64,000 nt of DNA from Leptolyngbya sp. SIOISBB. GTDB taxonomy: Bacteria > Cyanobacteriota > Cyanobacteriia > Phormidesmidales > Phormidesmidaceae. A program made the position numbers and the translations under genes. The stretch covers positions 1,116,001 to 1,180,000 of the forward strand of contig JAAHII010000001.1 of the NCBI GenBank assembly GCA_010671905.1. Reading direction: 5' to 3'. Position 1 is the first letter of the stretch. Each line of letters opens with the position of its first letter. Of the stretch, positions 53,301 through 62,879 are shown one piece after another. Below the pieces are notes generated by a model, which saw only the letters and a program-made list of their open reading frames with translations, was not told the origin of the DNA and ran no database searches.

Positions 53301-55190
53301 ATGAAGATTCTGTTAGTTGAAGATGATCAAATTTTTGCTGAACAGTTGTCAATTGATTTGATTCGTCATAATTATCTGGTCGAAGTTGTACCAGATGCTG
53401 AATCGGGGTGGGAGTATGCTCATGCAACCAATTATGACCTAATTGTTCTTGATGTTCAATTGCCCGATTCAGATGGTATTTCTCTATGTCAAAAGTTGCG
53501 TCAGGCACATTATGAAAGTGCCATTTTACTCCTGACGGCTAACAGCGACAGTGCTGATAAAGTCAAAGGGTTAGATGCTGGAGCCGACGACTATGTCGTC
53601 AAACCCTGTACATCAGAAGAACTCTGCGCGCGTATTCGTGCTTTGTTGCGCCGTCCTCGAGCAGTGGCTGTTACTGTTCTCCAATGTGGAGGGTTACGAT
53701 TAGACCCGAGCACTTGTGACGTTGCTTACTTAGATAAAAAAATTACGCTCTCTCCTAAGGAGTATGTGCTTTTAGAACTATTTCTGCGGAATCCTCATCG
53801 GGTTTTTAGTAGTGGAGTCCTGTTAGAAAAACTGTGGAGCTTCGAGGAAACGCCCGGCGAAGAAACCATTCGCACCCACATCAAACGTCTGCGCCGCAAA
53901 CTTAAGCAGGCTGGAGCCCATCAGGTAATTGAGAATGTCTATGGTATGGGATACCGCCTGAATTCATCCCTCGCAGCTGAATATGATCAGACTGCTGATT
54001 CTAGGAAGCCGCCAAGGGTGCCCAAGGCGGTCACCGATGCGACTCCCAAAACGACATCGGCGGCCCTGCAATCAGCCGCCAGAGGAACCGCATTATCGGT
54101 CATTAGCCGATTTCGGCCTGAGTTCTTAGAGCGATTGACCGCGCTAGACCAGTTTTCAGCGGGTTTGACGCTCGGCGATCGCTCCGAACAGCTTCAACAG
54201 CAAGCTCGCCATGCGGTGCATAAATTAATTGGTTCCCTGGGAATGTTTGGGCTAGTGGATGCCTCGCAGCATTGTCAAGCTATTGACGCGATTCTGCAGA
54301 CTCCAGCAGAGGAAATTGATCCGGCCAACTTACGCCAGTTAGTGATGCAGCTGCATCAGCAACTCGATCCGATTTTGGCCGTCCCTTCCTCAACCGCATC
54401 CAAAACGCCATCGCCGTCAGCAGCGACCAGGCTGACCACTGCTGCCCCCCCCACATTGATGCTCATTACCAATGAGCCAGATGACTTCGCCGAATTGCAG
54501 GCGATCGCTCCCCTGGCAACTGTGCAGCCCATCCAGGTTCATCATCAACTCCTAGAACAAGAGCCGAATTTACTGTTGCTTGACATGGCTGCTTTCGTCG
54601 AGCCATCTCACGGTCTTACCTTATTGACTACCTTAGTGAGTCAGTTCCCTAACTTGCCCATCGTCGTTTTGGGCGGTACGGATACCTTTCAACTCCGTTT
54701 GGCAGTTGCTCGTTGTGGCGGTATGTGCACCTACTTATTACGCACTTTGCCACCATCAGAGCTCTGGGATAGCTTGAGTTCCTGGTATTACCAGCATGGC
54801 ACCATCAAGCCGCATATTTTAGCCGTCGACGACGACCCAGTCATTCTGGAAACCTTGTCACATCAATTAGCAGCCAACGGCTTCCAGGTAACCACCCTGC
54901 AAGAGCCTGGCCGGCTTTGGGAATCTCTGGCTCTAGTTCGCCCTGATCTCTTATTGTTGGATTTTGAGATGCCTGAAATTAACGGGATCGAGCTTTGCCG
55001 AATCATTCGTGCCGATAAGCATTGGCAACACTTACCCATTGTGTTCTTGAGCGGGCAACAAGATCTTGAGCTGATTCAAAAAATTTATCAGGCAGGTGCA
55101 GATGACTACATCTCCAAACCGATTACTCAACCAGAATTGATCATCCGTATCCTGAATCGAGTTCGTCGGAGTCAGCAAATGCTTACATAA
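53301..55190 (+). CDS. OmpR-type regulator fused to HPt and two more receiver domains
   Basis: This 629-residue protein has an unusual order. An N-terminal receiver (1-115: LLVEDDQIFAEQL, IVLDVQLPDSDG, YVVKP) is joined to an OmpR/PhoB winged helix (125-225: LSPKEYVLLELFLRNPHRVF, then HIKRLRRKLKQ and YGMGYRL). A histidine phosphotransfer-like domain follows (about 265-345: HKLIGSLGMFG). A degenerate receiver (about 395-500) lacks the acidic pair and the KP motif. A canonical receiver ends the protein (about 510-629: ILAVDDDPVILETL, LLLDFEMPEINGIE, YISKP). It is divergent from the GGDEF gene with a shared 190-bp spacer. Confidence 0.92.
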   Translation: MKILLVEDDQIFAEQLSIDLIRHNYLVEVVPDAESGWEYAHATNYDLIVLDVQLPDSDGISLCQKLRQAHYESAILLLTANSDSADKVKGLDAGADDYVVKPCTSEELCARIRALLRRPRAVAVTVLQCGGLRLDPSTCDVAYLDKKITLSPKEYVLLELFLRNPHRVFSSGVLLEKLWSFEETPGEETIRTHIKRLRRKLKQAGAHQVIENVYGMGYRLNSSLAAEYDQTADSRKPPRVPKAVTDATPKTTSAALQSAARGTALSVISRFRPEFLERLTALDQFSAGLTLGDRSEQLQQQARHAVHKLIGSLGMFGLVDASQHCQAIDAILQTPAEEIDPANLRQLVMQLHQQLDPILAVPSSTASKTPSPSAATRLTTAAPPTLMLITNEPDDFAELQAIAPLATVQPIQVHHQLLEQEPNLLLLDMAAFVEPSHGLTLLTTLVSQFPNLPIVVLGGTDTFQLRLAVARCGGMCTYLLRTLPPSELWDSLSSWYYQHGTIKPHILAVDDDPVILETLSHQLAANGFQVTTLQEPGRLWESLALVRPDLLLLDFEMPEINGIELCRIIRADKHWQHLPIVFLSGQQDLELIQKIYQAGADDYISKPITQPELIIRILNRVRRSQQMLT

Positions 55191-55588
55191 TCGGAGGATA
55201 CCAAAGATTAACTTAAATCAAGTAAAAAGCGATTTCTCAATCGGTCCGGAGCTCATGGGCATACTGAGGCTGCTAACTGGCTTAAATTTCCTAGGCCCTT
55301 CGATCAAGCTGAGAGTGAGGTTGCAGAATGTAGACGCAAACAGGTTTTCTCATCTGGAGCGGTTAAGTGCCAGACTGCTATTACCGAAGTTATCAGTCTA
55401 GCAAGATAATGAGTGACGTCTTATCAGAGTTCTTGCTGTTGCTCATGACCAGTGCCTCAAGAAATACTTTGAATACCACCGCTTTAACTGCTTACAAGAA
55501 GAAAACAGCTCTAGGGCACGTCATCAATTAAATCCAGAACGCTTTGACGACAGACATGACCGCGCCCGAACCCAATTAATTAGTTAGT

Positions 55589-55645
55589 TAGGGGCTGATC
55601 GCTTTGCTACAAAAGGGTTTAGCTGCTAAATGATAACAGCCCTAG
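55589..55645 (+). repeat. Palindromic ~58-bp repeat P, copy 1
   Basis: It starts TAGGGGCTG and ends CAGCCCTA, enclosing CTTTGCT...GGGTTT.GC..CTAAATGAT. The copy at 57957-58015, read on the other strand, has the same string of motifs. The 485-bp gap here (55191-55675) has no other recognised feature. It could be a MITE or an insertion-sequence end. Confidence 0.6.
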
Positions 55646-55675
55646 AACTCTAGAAGGTTTTTACTGTGAAATGAA

Positions 55676-56056
55676 ATGAGTCGAAAGCGCATCTTAATCA
55701 TTGATGACGAATCTGATATTCGTGAAATCGCAAAATTAAGTCTGACACTTACCAAACAATGGGACGTATTAACCGCATCTTCTGGCGAGGAAGGAGGCAA
55801 TATAGCTTCTGAATTTCAGCCCGATGCCATCTTGCTTGATTTAATCATGCCTCAATTAGGTGGTTTAGATACTCTGAAGTTGCTGAAGGAAAACAAAAAT
55901 ACTGTTGGTATTCCTGTTGTACTGTTGACTGCGACTGCGAAACTGGCAATGAAAGCAGAATATACTCATTGGGGTGCCAGAGGGATTTTAGTCAAGCCTT
56001 TTGACCCAGGTACTCTAGGCGACCAGATAGAAGAACTTTTGGCCTGGGGATATTAG
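55676..56056 (+). CDS. Stand-alone receiver-domain response regulator
   Basis: This 126-residue single CheY-like domain has the acidic pocket IIDDESDIRE, phosphoacceptor Asp in ILLDLIMPQLGG, the Thr in VVLLTATAKL and the Lys in GILVKPFDPGTL. It has no output domain, so it probably relays phosphate or acts by protein binding. The gene lies next to a HisKA-EAL fusion (opposite strand) and between two hybrid kinase loci. It stands alone on the plus strand. Confidence 0.9.
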   Translation: MSRKRILIIDDESDIREIAKLSLTLTKQWDVLTASSGEEGGNIASEFQPDAILLDLIMPQLGGLDTLKLLKENKNTVGIPVVLLTATAKLAMKAEYTHWGARGILVKPFDPGTLGDQIEELLAWGY

Positions 56057-56130
56057 CCCAACGAGACCATACATATCTGCAAAATTTAGCCTTTTCCAAA
56101 AATCGCTCAAGCGCAAAAGAGTCATTCGAT

Positions 56131-57318
56131 CTATTGGTTTTTAAGCAGTTGAAAAGCCCTCTCAGTACTAACAGGCTTTGAAAAGTAATATCCCTGCATC
56201 TTGTTACAACCAAGCTTCTTAAGGCATTGAAACTGCTCACTCGTTTCAATGCCTTCTGCAATCACGTTCACTCGAAGGTTATCTGCCAGCAACAAGATGG
56301 CTTTGCTAATCGCCCAGTTATGCTGAACAACAAAAGAGCGATCAATTTTGATCGCATCAAAGGGAAGATCTTGAAGTCTTGACAGTGAGGAGTATCCAGT
56401 CCCAAAATCGTCCAGATAAAAATCAATTCCTAAATCTTTTAATTTATGAATTGTCTCCAGAGCATTCTCAAGATTATCGATAAGCCCACTTTCAGTAATT
56501 TCCAAAATGAGTGTATTAGGGCTGATTTCATAACGATTTAAAATCGCTTCGACCTTTTCACTAAACTGAGGATCAGCAAGTTGAATAGAAGATACATTGA
56601 TGCTCATTGTCAGGGGACAATGAGTCGTGAATTGCTGTTGCCACTCATGAAGCGTCTGACAAGCTTGTCGGACTAGATGTAATCCTAAATCGTGAATAAA
56701 TCCGTTGTTTTCAGCAATTTCAATAAAGGCACCTGGAGAAACCAACCCTCTGATCGGATGTTGCCATCTAGCGAGCGCTTCAAACCCGACGATCCGATTC
56801 TCTTCAACGGAAAAGATGGGTTGAAAGTACAGAGAAAACTCTTGATTATTGAGTCCACCGAGTAGGTCATTCTCCAACTGCAAATTTTCCATTTCTTGAA
56901 TGGATACCATCGACTGAAGAATGCCAGATTCTTCCTCTAAGGCATCGGCAAGACGAGTTAAACGATCAGCGGCAAGGATCGCAATTTCGATTAATCTGTC
57001 TGCATCTTTAGCCAGATAGTTAGAGTCCTCATGCTGTAAGAGCTTTAACACACCCTGAATCGAGGTTAAAGGAGTACGCAACTCGTGACGCACGAGGTTA
57101 GAAATAGTTTCTAACTGCTCTAGCTTAGGGTCTACAGAATTGACTGACTGCAAAGTAGCACTGTTCACAGTTTGCTCTAACTTTGAATCTACAGAATTGA
57201 TTGACTGTAAGGTAATACTGGTCACAATTGTGGGAGATAAAGGATATCTAAGATAAAATTTAACGAATCTTTCAAGACAATGATGCGTTACGCCTTGGCA
57301 ATCATTAACCAGCAGCAA
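56131..57318 (-). CDS. HisKA-like and EAL domain fusion (possible c-di-GMP phosphodiesterase)
   Basis: This 395-residue protein has an N-terminal duplicated stretch (TLQSINSVDSKLEQ, then TLQSVNSVDPKLEQ), followed by a HisKA-like helix pair with RHELRTPLTSIQGVLKLL (about 68-140). No ATPase domain follows; instead an EAL domain starts at about residue 155. The EAL motif is present (VGFEALARWQHP), with the catalytic-loop LDDFGTGYSSL, the IKIDRSFV motif and the late VIAEGIETSEQF, so phosphodiesterase activity is plausible. The upstream start is uncertain: TTG 57318 overlaps the end of the small upstream gene, while GTG 57225 would give a 364-residue form. I know of no common family with this order. 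Confidence 0.82.
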   Translation of the reverse strand: MLLVNDCQGVTHHCLERFVKFYLRYPLSPTIVTSITLQSINSVDSKLEQTVNSATLQSVNSVDPKLEQLETISNLVRHELRTPLTSIQGVLKLLQHEDSNYLAKDADRLIEIAILAADRLTRLADALEEESGILQSMVSIQEMENLQLENDLLGGLNNQEFSLYFQPIFSVEENRIVGFEALARWQHPIRGLVSPGAFIEIAENNGFIHDLGLHLVRQACQTLHEWQQQFTTHCPLTMSINVSSIQLADPQFSEKVEAILNRYEISPNTLILEITESGLIDNLENALETIHKLKDLGIDFYLDDFGTGYSSLSRLQDLPFDAIKIDRSFVVQHNWAISKAILLLADNLRVNVIAEGIETSEQFQCLKKLGCNKMQGYYFSKPVSTERAFQLLKNQ

Positions 57319-57586
57319 CGGGTTTTTCCGCTACTGAATCAGACTTCAAATCATAAGATTTTAGATTTTGCCATAAACGATAACCTTGTTCAGACGCTGT
57401 CAGGCAAACATGAAGATCCTGCTCAGAAAGTTCGCAAGCATCATCATAAGCCTGTAATCGCTTCGCAGGCTCATATGATTTGACATAAGTAAATAGTTCG
57501 TTCTGATAGTGCATGCCAACTTTGACATCGCCTTGCCAGTATTTGAAGGTCACTATCATGCAGTCTGTAATCACTGTCGGTAACAT
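57305..57586 (-). CDS. Small hypothetical protein upstream of the EAL gene
   Basis: This 93-residue protein is not recognised. It is Tyr-, Lys- and Glu-rich (FKYWQGDVKVGMHYQNELFT, with a C-terminal ASEQGYRLWQNLK helix) and has no membrane segment. Its stop overlaps the region where the EAL gene could start, so the two are likely one transcript. Either the first ATG (57586) or a second in-frame ATG 27 bases later could be the start. It might be a partner of the HisKA-EAL protein, based on position only. Confidence 0.5.
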   Translation of the reverse strand: MLPTVITDCMIVTFKYWQGDVKVGMHYQNELFTYVKSYEPAKRLQAYDDACELSEQDLHVCLTASEQGYRLWQNLKSYDLKSDSVAEKPVAAG

Positions 57587-57956
57587 ATTGAGTACATCTG
57601 GGCTCTAAAAGTTGAAGCAGCTTGGTAAACCATGATTTATCTAATGAATTCAACCTATCTAAACAATGTGACAAGTTTGTGACGCCGCCAAATAGACGCC
57701 TTCAAATAGTGATATGAGACTGCAAACACTTATCTGGTTGTGGAGGGTGCCTTAGAAACGATGGACGAATAGCCACTTACCAGTGAGTTTTTGGGAACCC
57801 TTTAGTCTCGGCAAGCCGTCGTGCAGGCTGGTGGCGGTAAGACGTTGAAGGTGAGTAGGCTTGCCTGACTGGCACTGTTCAAAGGGGTTAAAGTCGCGGC
57901 ACCCAACCGACGACTTGTTCACCCGGTATCATCAAGGCTTTAAACACTTGGTGTTA

Positions 57957-58015
57957 CTAGAGGCTGTCATCATTTAGTGGCCAAACCCTCTCAGCAAAGG
58001 AACGACAGCCCCTAG
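57957..58015 (-). repeat. Palindromic ~58-bp repeat P, copy 2
   Basis: CTAGAGGCTGTC and GACAGCCCCTAG form its ends (11 of 12 bases pair). Read on the minus strand it matches the copy at 55589-55645: GGGGCTG, CTTTGCT, GGGTTT and CTAAATGAT occur in the same order. It lies in a 1.1-kb gene-free stretch (57587-58689) next to a very strong hairpin. Confidence 0.6.
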
Positions 58016-58031
58016 CCTATGGAATGAATGC

Positions 58032-58085
58032 GGGCGCGGGTGTGCTTAACCGCAAAGGCTTTTGCGGTTAAGCACACCCGCGCCC
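58032..58085. repeat. 25-bp perfect inverted repeat hairpin
   Basis: The arms 58032-58056 and 58061-58085 are exact reverse complements with a GGCT loop. The arm begins GGGCGCGGGTGTGC and ends AACCGCAAA. No T-run follows on either strand. It may be a structural RNA stem, a cruciform or a mobile-element hairpin. The rest of the 58086-58689 spacer shows no recognised gene. Confidence 0.8.
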
Positions 58086-58689
58086 TAAGCCCCAATTAGG
58101 ATGGAGTGAATCTATCAAAGCAGTGGGGGCAATAAAGACTGTCCTGATTACGTTGCCCGCACAGTGGGCGGGATGATATGACCGTAATATCAAGTACTGG
58201 GGCACGGCTCTCTCATAGGCATTGAGTAGCATTAATACCTACAGCGGCTCTCGCTCCTGTGAGGTACAGTGCAAGTCCTGAAATCCCTGCTGTTATTGAG
58301 TCTCAAATCTGAATCCGGACCTCACCCAACAGAGAAACGCTATAAAGGGATTAATCAAGTAGTATTCATCGCTGCTCATGTCATCATTTAAATCCCGCTT
58401 TGTTTTTCTGGCCCCATTTCTGTCAGCTCAAATCAAATGCTGCAGAGTAATACCTGCACTGAGCAATCCATCCTCAGCCTCTGGATTTATTGCTTAATTC
58501 ATTTGAGGTGCCCTAAAACGCCATGGTATTTCCTGAAATTTTATTTCTTCTTGATAGGTTAAGTGGGCAATTGGGTAATGATAAGAAGGTATTTTGCGCA
58601 GCTGCAATAGTTCATTTGAGTGCATCCCTGTATTATCTGATTTACAGTTTTTAATTGAATCAAATTAATGTCTTGACTAAATAAAGGCT

Positions 58690-61600
58690 GTGAGTTCTGA
58701 TCCGACATCTTCATCTAAACAAATTTTGATCGTGGATGATACGCCTGCGAACTTGCGCCTTTTATCCAGGCTGCTCTCAGACCGCGGGTATTCTATACGT
58801 TTGGCACCTAGCGGCAAGCTGGCGCTGATGTCCATTCAACAAAGTCTGCCAGATCTCATTTTGTTGGATATTCGCATGCCTCAACTGGATGGCTATGAGC
58901 TTTGTCGGCGACTCAAGGCCAACGATCGCACTTGCAACATCCCCATCATTTTCCTCAGTGCTCTCAAAGAAGAAGAGGACAAAGTCAAGGCTTTCGAAAT
59001 GGGCGGAGTTGATTATATTACCAAACCCTTTCAAGCCGAAGAAGTGAGTGCTCGGGTGCGCCACCAACTAAAGTTGCTGGATCTACAGCGGCAACTAAGA
59101 GACCAAAATCGACAGCTGCAACAGGAAATTAGCGATCGCCAACAGGTCCAAGCAGAACTCAGTCGAGAGCGCAATCTGTTACACACGCTAATTGATGCCA
59201 TTCCCGACATGGTCTTCTTTAAGAATCCTGAGGGCCGTTATCTATTCTGGAATCAAGCCTTTCAAGACTTTGTGGGAACCGGTTACCGAGACATCTGGCG
59301 TCACAAAGATACTGACTTGTTCTCGGCATCAGCGGCTGAACACATTCGTGCCAAAGACCAGCAAGTCCTGTCTTCAGGTGTGCCCCTGCGTTATGAGGAA
59401 ATCGCGACCTTTCCCAACCAAGAACGACGATCTCTCGACACTTATAAAGTGCCGGTGCAAAGTGCCGATGGCGAGCTTTTAGGTTTGATGAGTGTTTGCC
59501 GCGATGTGACTGAGCGAAAATCGACTGAGGACTATCTTAGTCGTACAACTTCTCGTTTATCGAGTCTTATCCGCAATCTCCAAGCGGGGATCTTGGTGGA
59601 AACTGAGCAGCGCAAAATTGCTTTGACCAATCAGGAATTTTGTGAATTATTTGGGGTTACCCTCAACCCCACTGATCTGGTGGGACTTGACTGTACCACC
59701 CTTGCAACTCAAAGTATGGGTCTGTTTGCTTCCCCTCATGAGGCGATAGAGCGGATTAACACCATGTTGATTGAGGGGCAATCGGTTTATGGAGAAGAAT
59801 TGCGCTTAGCTGATGGTCGGATTCTGGAGCGTGACTATGTTCCGATCATGGCTGGCGATCGCTTTCAAGGCCATTTATGGCAATATCGCGACATTACTCG
59901 CCGCAAAGCCGACGAAGAGACCCTAGTCAAGTCCTCCCAAGCTCTCGAAGAATTTAGTCGCAATCTTAAGCAACTGCATCGCCTGAGTCTTCAGCGCTTT
60001 GCCTCATTTCCCGAGTTGGCAGCTGATTATCTGAAAACCGGTTGCCAAATTATGAACTTTGCGGGCGGCCTCATTAGCACTGTCCAGCAAGAGACCTATG
60101 TCATCGCAGCGCTAGAAACGACGATAGACGGCATTCAAACAGGATTCTCTTGTGATCTGAGCGACACCTATTGTGCGGAAGCGATTCGCACCCGAAAAAC
60201 GGTTGCCCAACGGCATTTTGGGACGACGGATAGAGCGGCTAAACATCCGGTATACCAGGCTCTTGGCTTAGAGTCTTTTATTAGCACGCCCATCATCGTT
60301 AATGGCGAAGTGTATGGTAGTCTCTGTTTCTTTTCGACCGCAGTTCGGACGACAGGCTTTGACAGCCATGAGAAAGAAATCGTTGAGCTGATGGCCCAAA
60401 GCATCAGTAAATACATTCGCTCTGACCAAATTGAGCAACAACGTTATCAGGCAGAAGTGGCACTCCGAGAAAGCGAAGCTCGGTTTCGGCAGCTCGCGGA
60501 ACACATTGACAGTGTATTTTGGATCTTAGACCCCTCGGAACAGCGGTTTACCTATCTTTCCCCAGCTTACGAAACCATTTGGGGGCAAATCAGTGAACGG
60601 GTCTTGCAAGACGCTCAACATTGGCAATCCACCATTCACCCACAAGATGTGGAGCGGATCGCGGAGAAAAAATTAGCGACTCAGAACTACGACGAAGAGT
60701 ACAGAATTCAACGACCCGACGGGCAGATTCGCTGGATTCGAGATCGCGCTTTTCCCATTTTTGATGCCGCTGGGCAACCGTATCGAGTGGTTGGAATCGC
60801 TGAAGATATTACCGATCTGAAGCATCAAGAACGGGCTCTGCGGCTAATTTTTGAAGGGACTGCGACCAAAACCGGCAGCCAATTTCTGCGGTCCTTGGTG
60901 CGTTATCTCGCTGATGTTCTACAGGTACGCTATGCCTTAATTACCCAAACCGTCAGTATGAATCCTCTGCGGGTGCAGTTTCTCGCCTTCTGGCAAAATG
61001 AGCAGTTTGGTGAAAATTATGAGCTGGAATTACCGGAGTCTCCTTGCGCCCAAGTCCTCAACGGGGAAACGGTTTTTCACTCTGATCAAGTGCAATCTTT
61101 ATATCCTCAGTTTCAAGCTTTTAGGGATTGGAATGTCCGCAGCTATTTTGGGGTGCCGTTAATCAACGCGAACGATGAGGTCATTGGTCACTTAGCGGTA
61201 CTTGACGATCGCCCGATGCAGCCGGAACAAACGCGCGAGCTCATTTTAAAGATTTTTGCCGCCCGCGCTGGGGCTGAGCTAGAGCGTCAGACCTTTGAAA
61301 ATGCCATCCAAGTAGCCCGTGAGAGCGCCGATGCGGCCAATCGAGCTAAGAGTGAATTTTTGGCGAATATGAGTCATGAACTGCGGACCCCACTCAACTC
61401 AATTTTGGGATTCACTCAGCTCATCTTGAATGAGCAAACGATTGATGCCAAGAGTCATGACTATCTAGACATTATCTATCGCAGTGGAGAGCACCTGCTA
61501 ACTCTGATCAATGATGTGCTAGAAATGTCCAAAATTGAAGCGGGCAAGCTCTCACTGGTCACCCATCCCTTTGATTTGCATGCTTTACTGCACAATCTCA

Positions 61601-62793
61601 GAGAGCTGTTTGGATTACGGGCAAAAGCCAAACACATCACGTTGAGACTCATTTGTGATCCCGAGGTGCCTCAGTATATCGAGACCGATGAAAGCAAGCT
61701 GCGCCAGGTCTTGATCAATTTATTGAGTAATGCAGTCAAGTTTACTCAAACGGGGCATGTGACCTTGACTGTCAATCTGGCCCATGATGCCGGTGACACG
61801 ACAACTGCTTCCGATGCCGTCACAATAGTTTCACAATCGCCGCCTATATTGATTTCATTCGCAGTGATTGATAGCGGGATTGGGATTGCTCCTGATGAGC
61901 TTAACCTGCTGTTTGCTCCCTTTACTCAAACCACTGCGGGTTATCGGTCGCAGGAAGGGACAGGGCTCGGACTGTCGATCAGTCAGCGATTTGTGCAGCT
62001 TATGGGAGGCGAGATTCAGGTTCAAGCCGCGCTTGGTCAGGGATCAACTTTTTCTTTTGGGATTCAAGCGCTGTCTGTTCCAGAGACATCGGTGTCGGTA
62101 TCGCTGCCGCCAGCAACCCAGTTGGTCAAGGCACTTGCCCCTGGGCAGCCCGCTTACCGGATACTGGTGGTCGACGATCAGCCTGCTAATCAGCTCTTGT
62201 TAGTGCGGATCTTAGAAGCGGTTGGTTTTATGGTGAGGGCAGTTGAAGATGGTCAGTCAGCGATTGTCGTCGCTCAAGAGTGGCTACCCCACTTGATTTG
62301 GATGGATATTCGGATGCCTAATCTTGATGGTTATGAATCAACTCGTCAAATTCGAGCAGCGAGGTTATCGCCTGACCCGATCATCATTGGTCTTACCGCG
62401 AATGTTTTTGAAGATGAGCGGAGTCGAGTCTTAGCTGCCGGGGGCAACGATTTTGTGCGCAAACCATTCACGGCTCATCAAATCTTCCAGGTCATGGCGC
62501 GACATTTGCCAATTCAATATGTCTACAGTACCGACTCTGAGACATCGTTGGAGGCTGCGCCCCCCGATTCTGAAGTGGGGATGTCGCTAGAAGCGGCGAT
62601 CGCCGCCTGTTCAGGCGTGTCTCCAGAGTGGGCCAGGTCGATGCGACAAGCCACGATTAAGGGAGCGGATACGCAAATCTTACAGCTCCTCACTGAGTTG
62701 CCGGCAGATCAGTCAGCCTTGGCTAATGCGTTGCGCGACTGGACTCAAAATTTTCAGTTCAACACCATCCTTGAGGTGCTGCCCCCTGGCTAA
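58690..62793 (+). CDS. Hybrid histidine kinase: REC-PAS-PAS-GAF-PAS-GAF-HisKA-HATPase-REC
   Basis: This 1367-residue cytoplasmic sensor kinase starts with a receiver (about 10-125: ILIVDDTPANLRLL, ILLDIRMPQLDGYE, YITKPF). A coiled linker leads into PAS (about 165-280), PAS-like (about 285-405), GAF (about 425-580), PAS (about 600-720) and a second GAF (about 735-870). HisKA has FLANMSHELRTPLNSILG (His about 895), and the ATPase has LINLLSNAVKFTQTGH and EGTGLGLSISQR. A receiver (about 1155-1280: ILVVDDQPANQLLL, WMDIRMPNLDGYE, FVRKPF) and an HPt-like helical tail follow. It starts with GTG. It is independent of the giant kinase, but its modules are close relatives. The signal is unknown. Confidence 0.92.
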   Translation: MSSDPTSSSKQILIVDDTPANLRLLSRLLSDRGYSIRLAPSGKLALMSIQQSLPDLILLDIRMPQLDGYELCRRLKANDRTCNIPIIFLSALKEEEDKVKAFEMGGVDYITKPFQAEEVSARVRHQLKLLDLQRQLRDQNRQLQQEISDRQQVQAELSRERNLLHTLIDAIPDMVFFKNPEGRYLFWNQAFQDFVGTGYRDIWRHKDTDLFSASAAEHIRAKDQQVLSSGVPLRYEEIATFPNQERRSLDTYKVPVQSADGELLGLMSVCRDVTERKSTEDYLSRTTSRLSSLIRNLQAGILVETEQRKIALTNQEFCELFGVTLNPTDLVGLDCTTLATQSMGLFASPHEAIERINTMLIEGQSVYGEELRLADGRILERDYVPIMAGDRFQGHLWQYRDITRRKADEETLVKSSQALEEFSRNLKQLHRLSLQRFASFPELAADYLKTGCQIMNFAGGLISTVQQETYVIAALETTIDGIQTGFSCDLSDTYCAEAIRTRKTVAQRHFGTTDRAAKHPVYQALGLESFISTPIIVNGEVYGSLCFFSTAVRTTGFDSHEKEIVELMAQSISKYIRSDQIEQQRYQAEVALRESEARFRQLAEHIDSVFWILDPSEQRFTYLSPAYETIWGQISERVLQDAQHWQSTIHPQDVERIAEKKLATQNYDEEYRIQRPDGQIRWIRDRAFPIFDAAGQPYRVVGIAEDITDLKHQERALRLIFEGTATKTGSQFLRSLVRYLADVLQVRYALITQTVSMNPLRVQFLAFWQNEQFGENYELELPESPCAQVLNGETVFHSDQVQSLYPQFQAFRDWNVRSYFGVPLINANDEVIGHLAVLDDRPMQPEQTRELILKIFAARAGAELERQTFENAIQVARESADAANRAKSEFLANMSHELRTPLNSILGFTQLILNEQTIDAKSHDYLDIIYRSGEHLLTLINDVLEMSKIEAGKLSLVTHPFDLHALLHNLRELFGLRAKAKHITLRLICDPEVPQYIETDESKLRQVLINLLSNAVKFTQTGHVTLTVNLAHDAGDTTTASDAVTIVSQSPPILISFAVIDSGIGIAPDELNLLFAPFTQTTAGYRSQEGTGLGLSISQRFVQLMGGEIQVQAALGQGSTFSFGIQALSVPETSVSVSLPPATQLVKALAPGQPAYRILVVDDQPANQLLLVRILEAVGFMVRAVEDGQSAIVVAQEWLPHLIWMDIRMPNLDGYESTRQIRAARLSPDPIIIGLTANVFEDERSRVLAAGGNDFVRKPFTAHQIFQVMARHLPIQYVYSTDSETSLEAAPPDSEVGMSLEAAIAACSGVSPEWARSMRQATIKGADTQILQLLTELPADQSALANALRDWTQNFQFNTILEVLPPG

Positions 62794-62842
62794 TACCGGT
62801 TTACCTAAGTGAAATGAGGCAATGCGCTGAGCGTGTCATTTG

Positions 62843-62860
62843 ACCAGACTATGGTCTGGT
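62843..62860. repeat. Short inverted repeat between the kinase and the CBS-PAS gene
   Basis: ACCAGAC and GTCTGGT pair around TATG in the 86-bp gap after the hybrid kinase. It could be a weak terminator or a regulator site for the next gene. Confidence 0.3.
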
Positions 62861-62879
62861 CTGTCGTATTCCAAGAGAG

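Noticed and set aside
57770-57960. Transposase remnant next to repeat P
   Set aside because: Frames on the minus strand stay open for only about 50 codons and match no transposase motif I can name.
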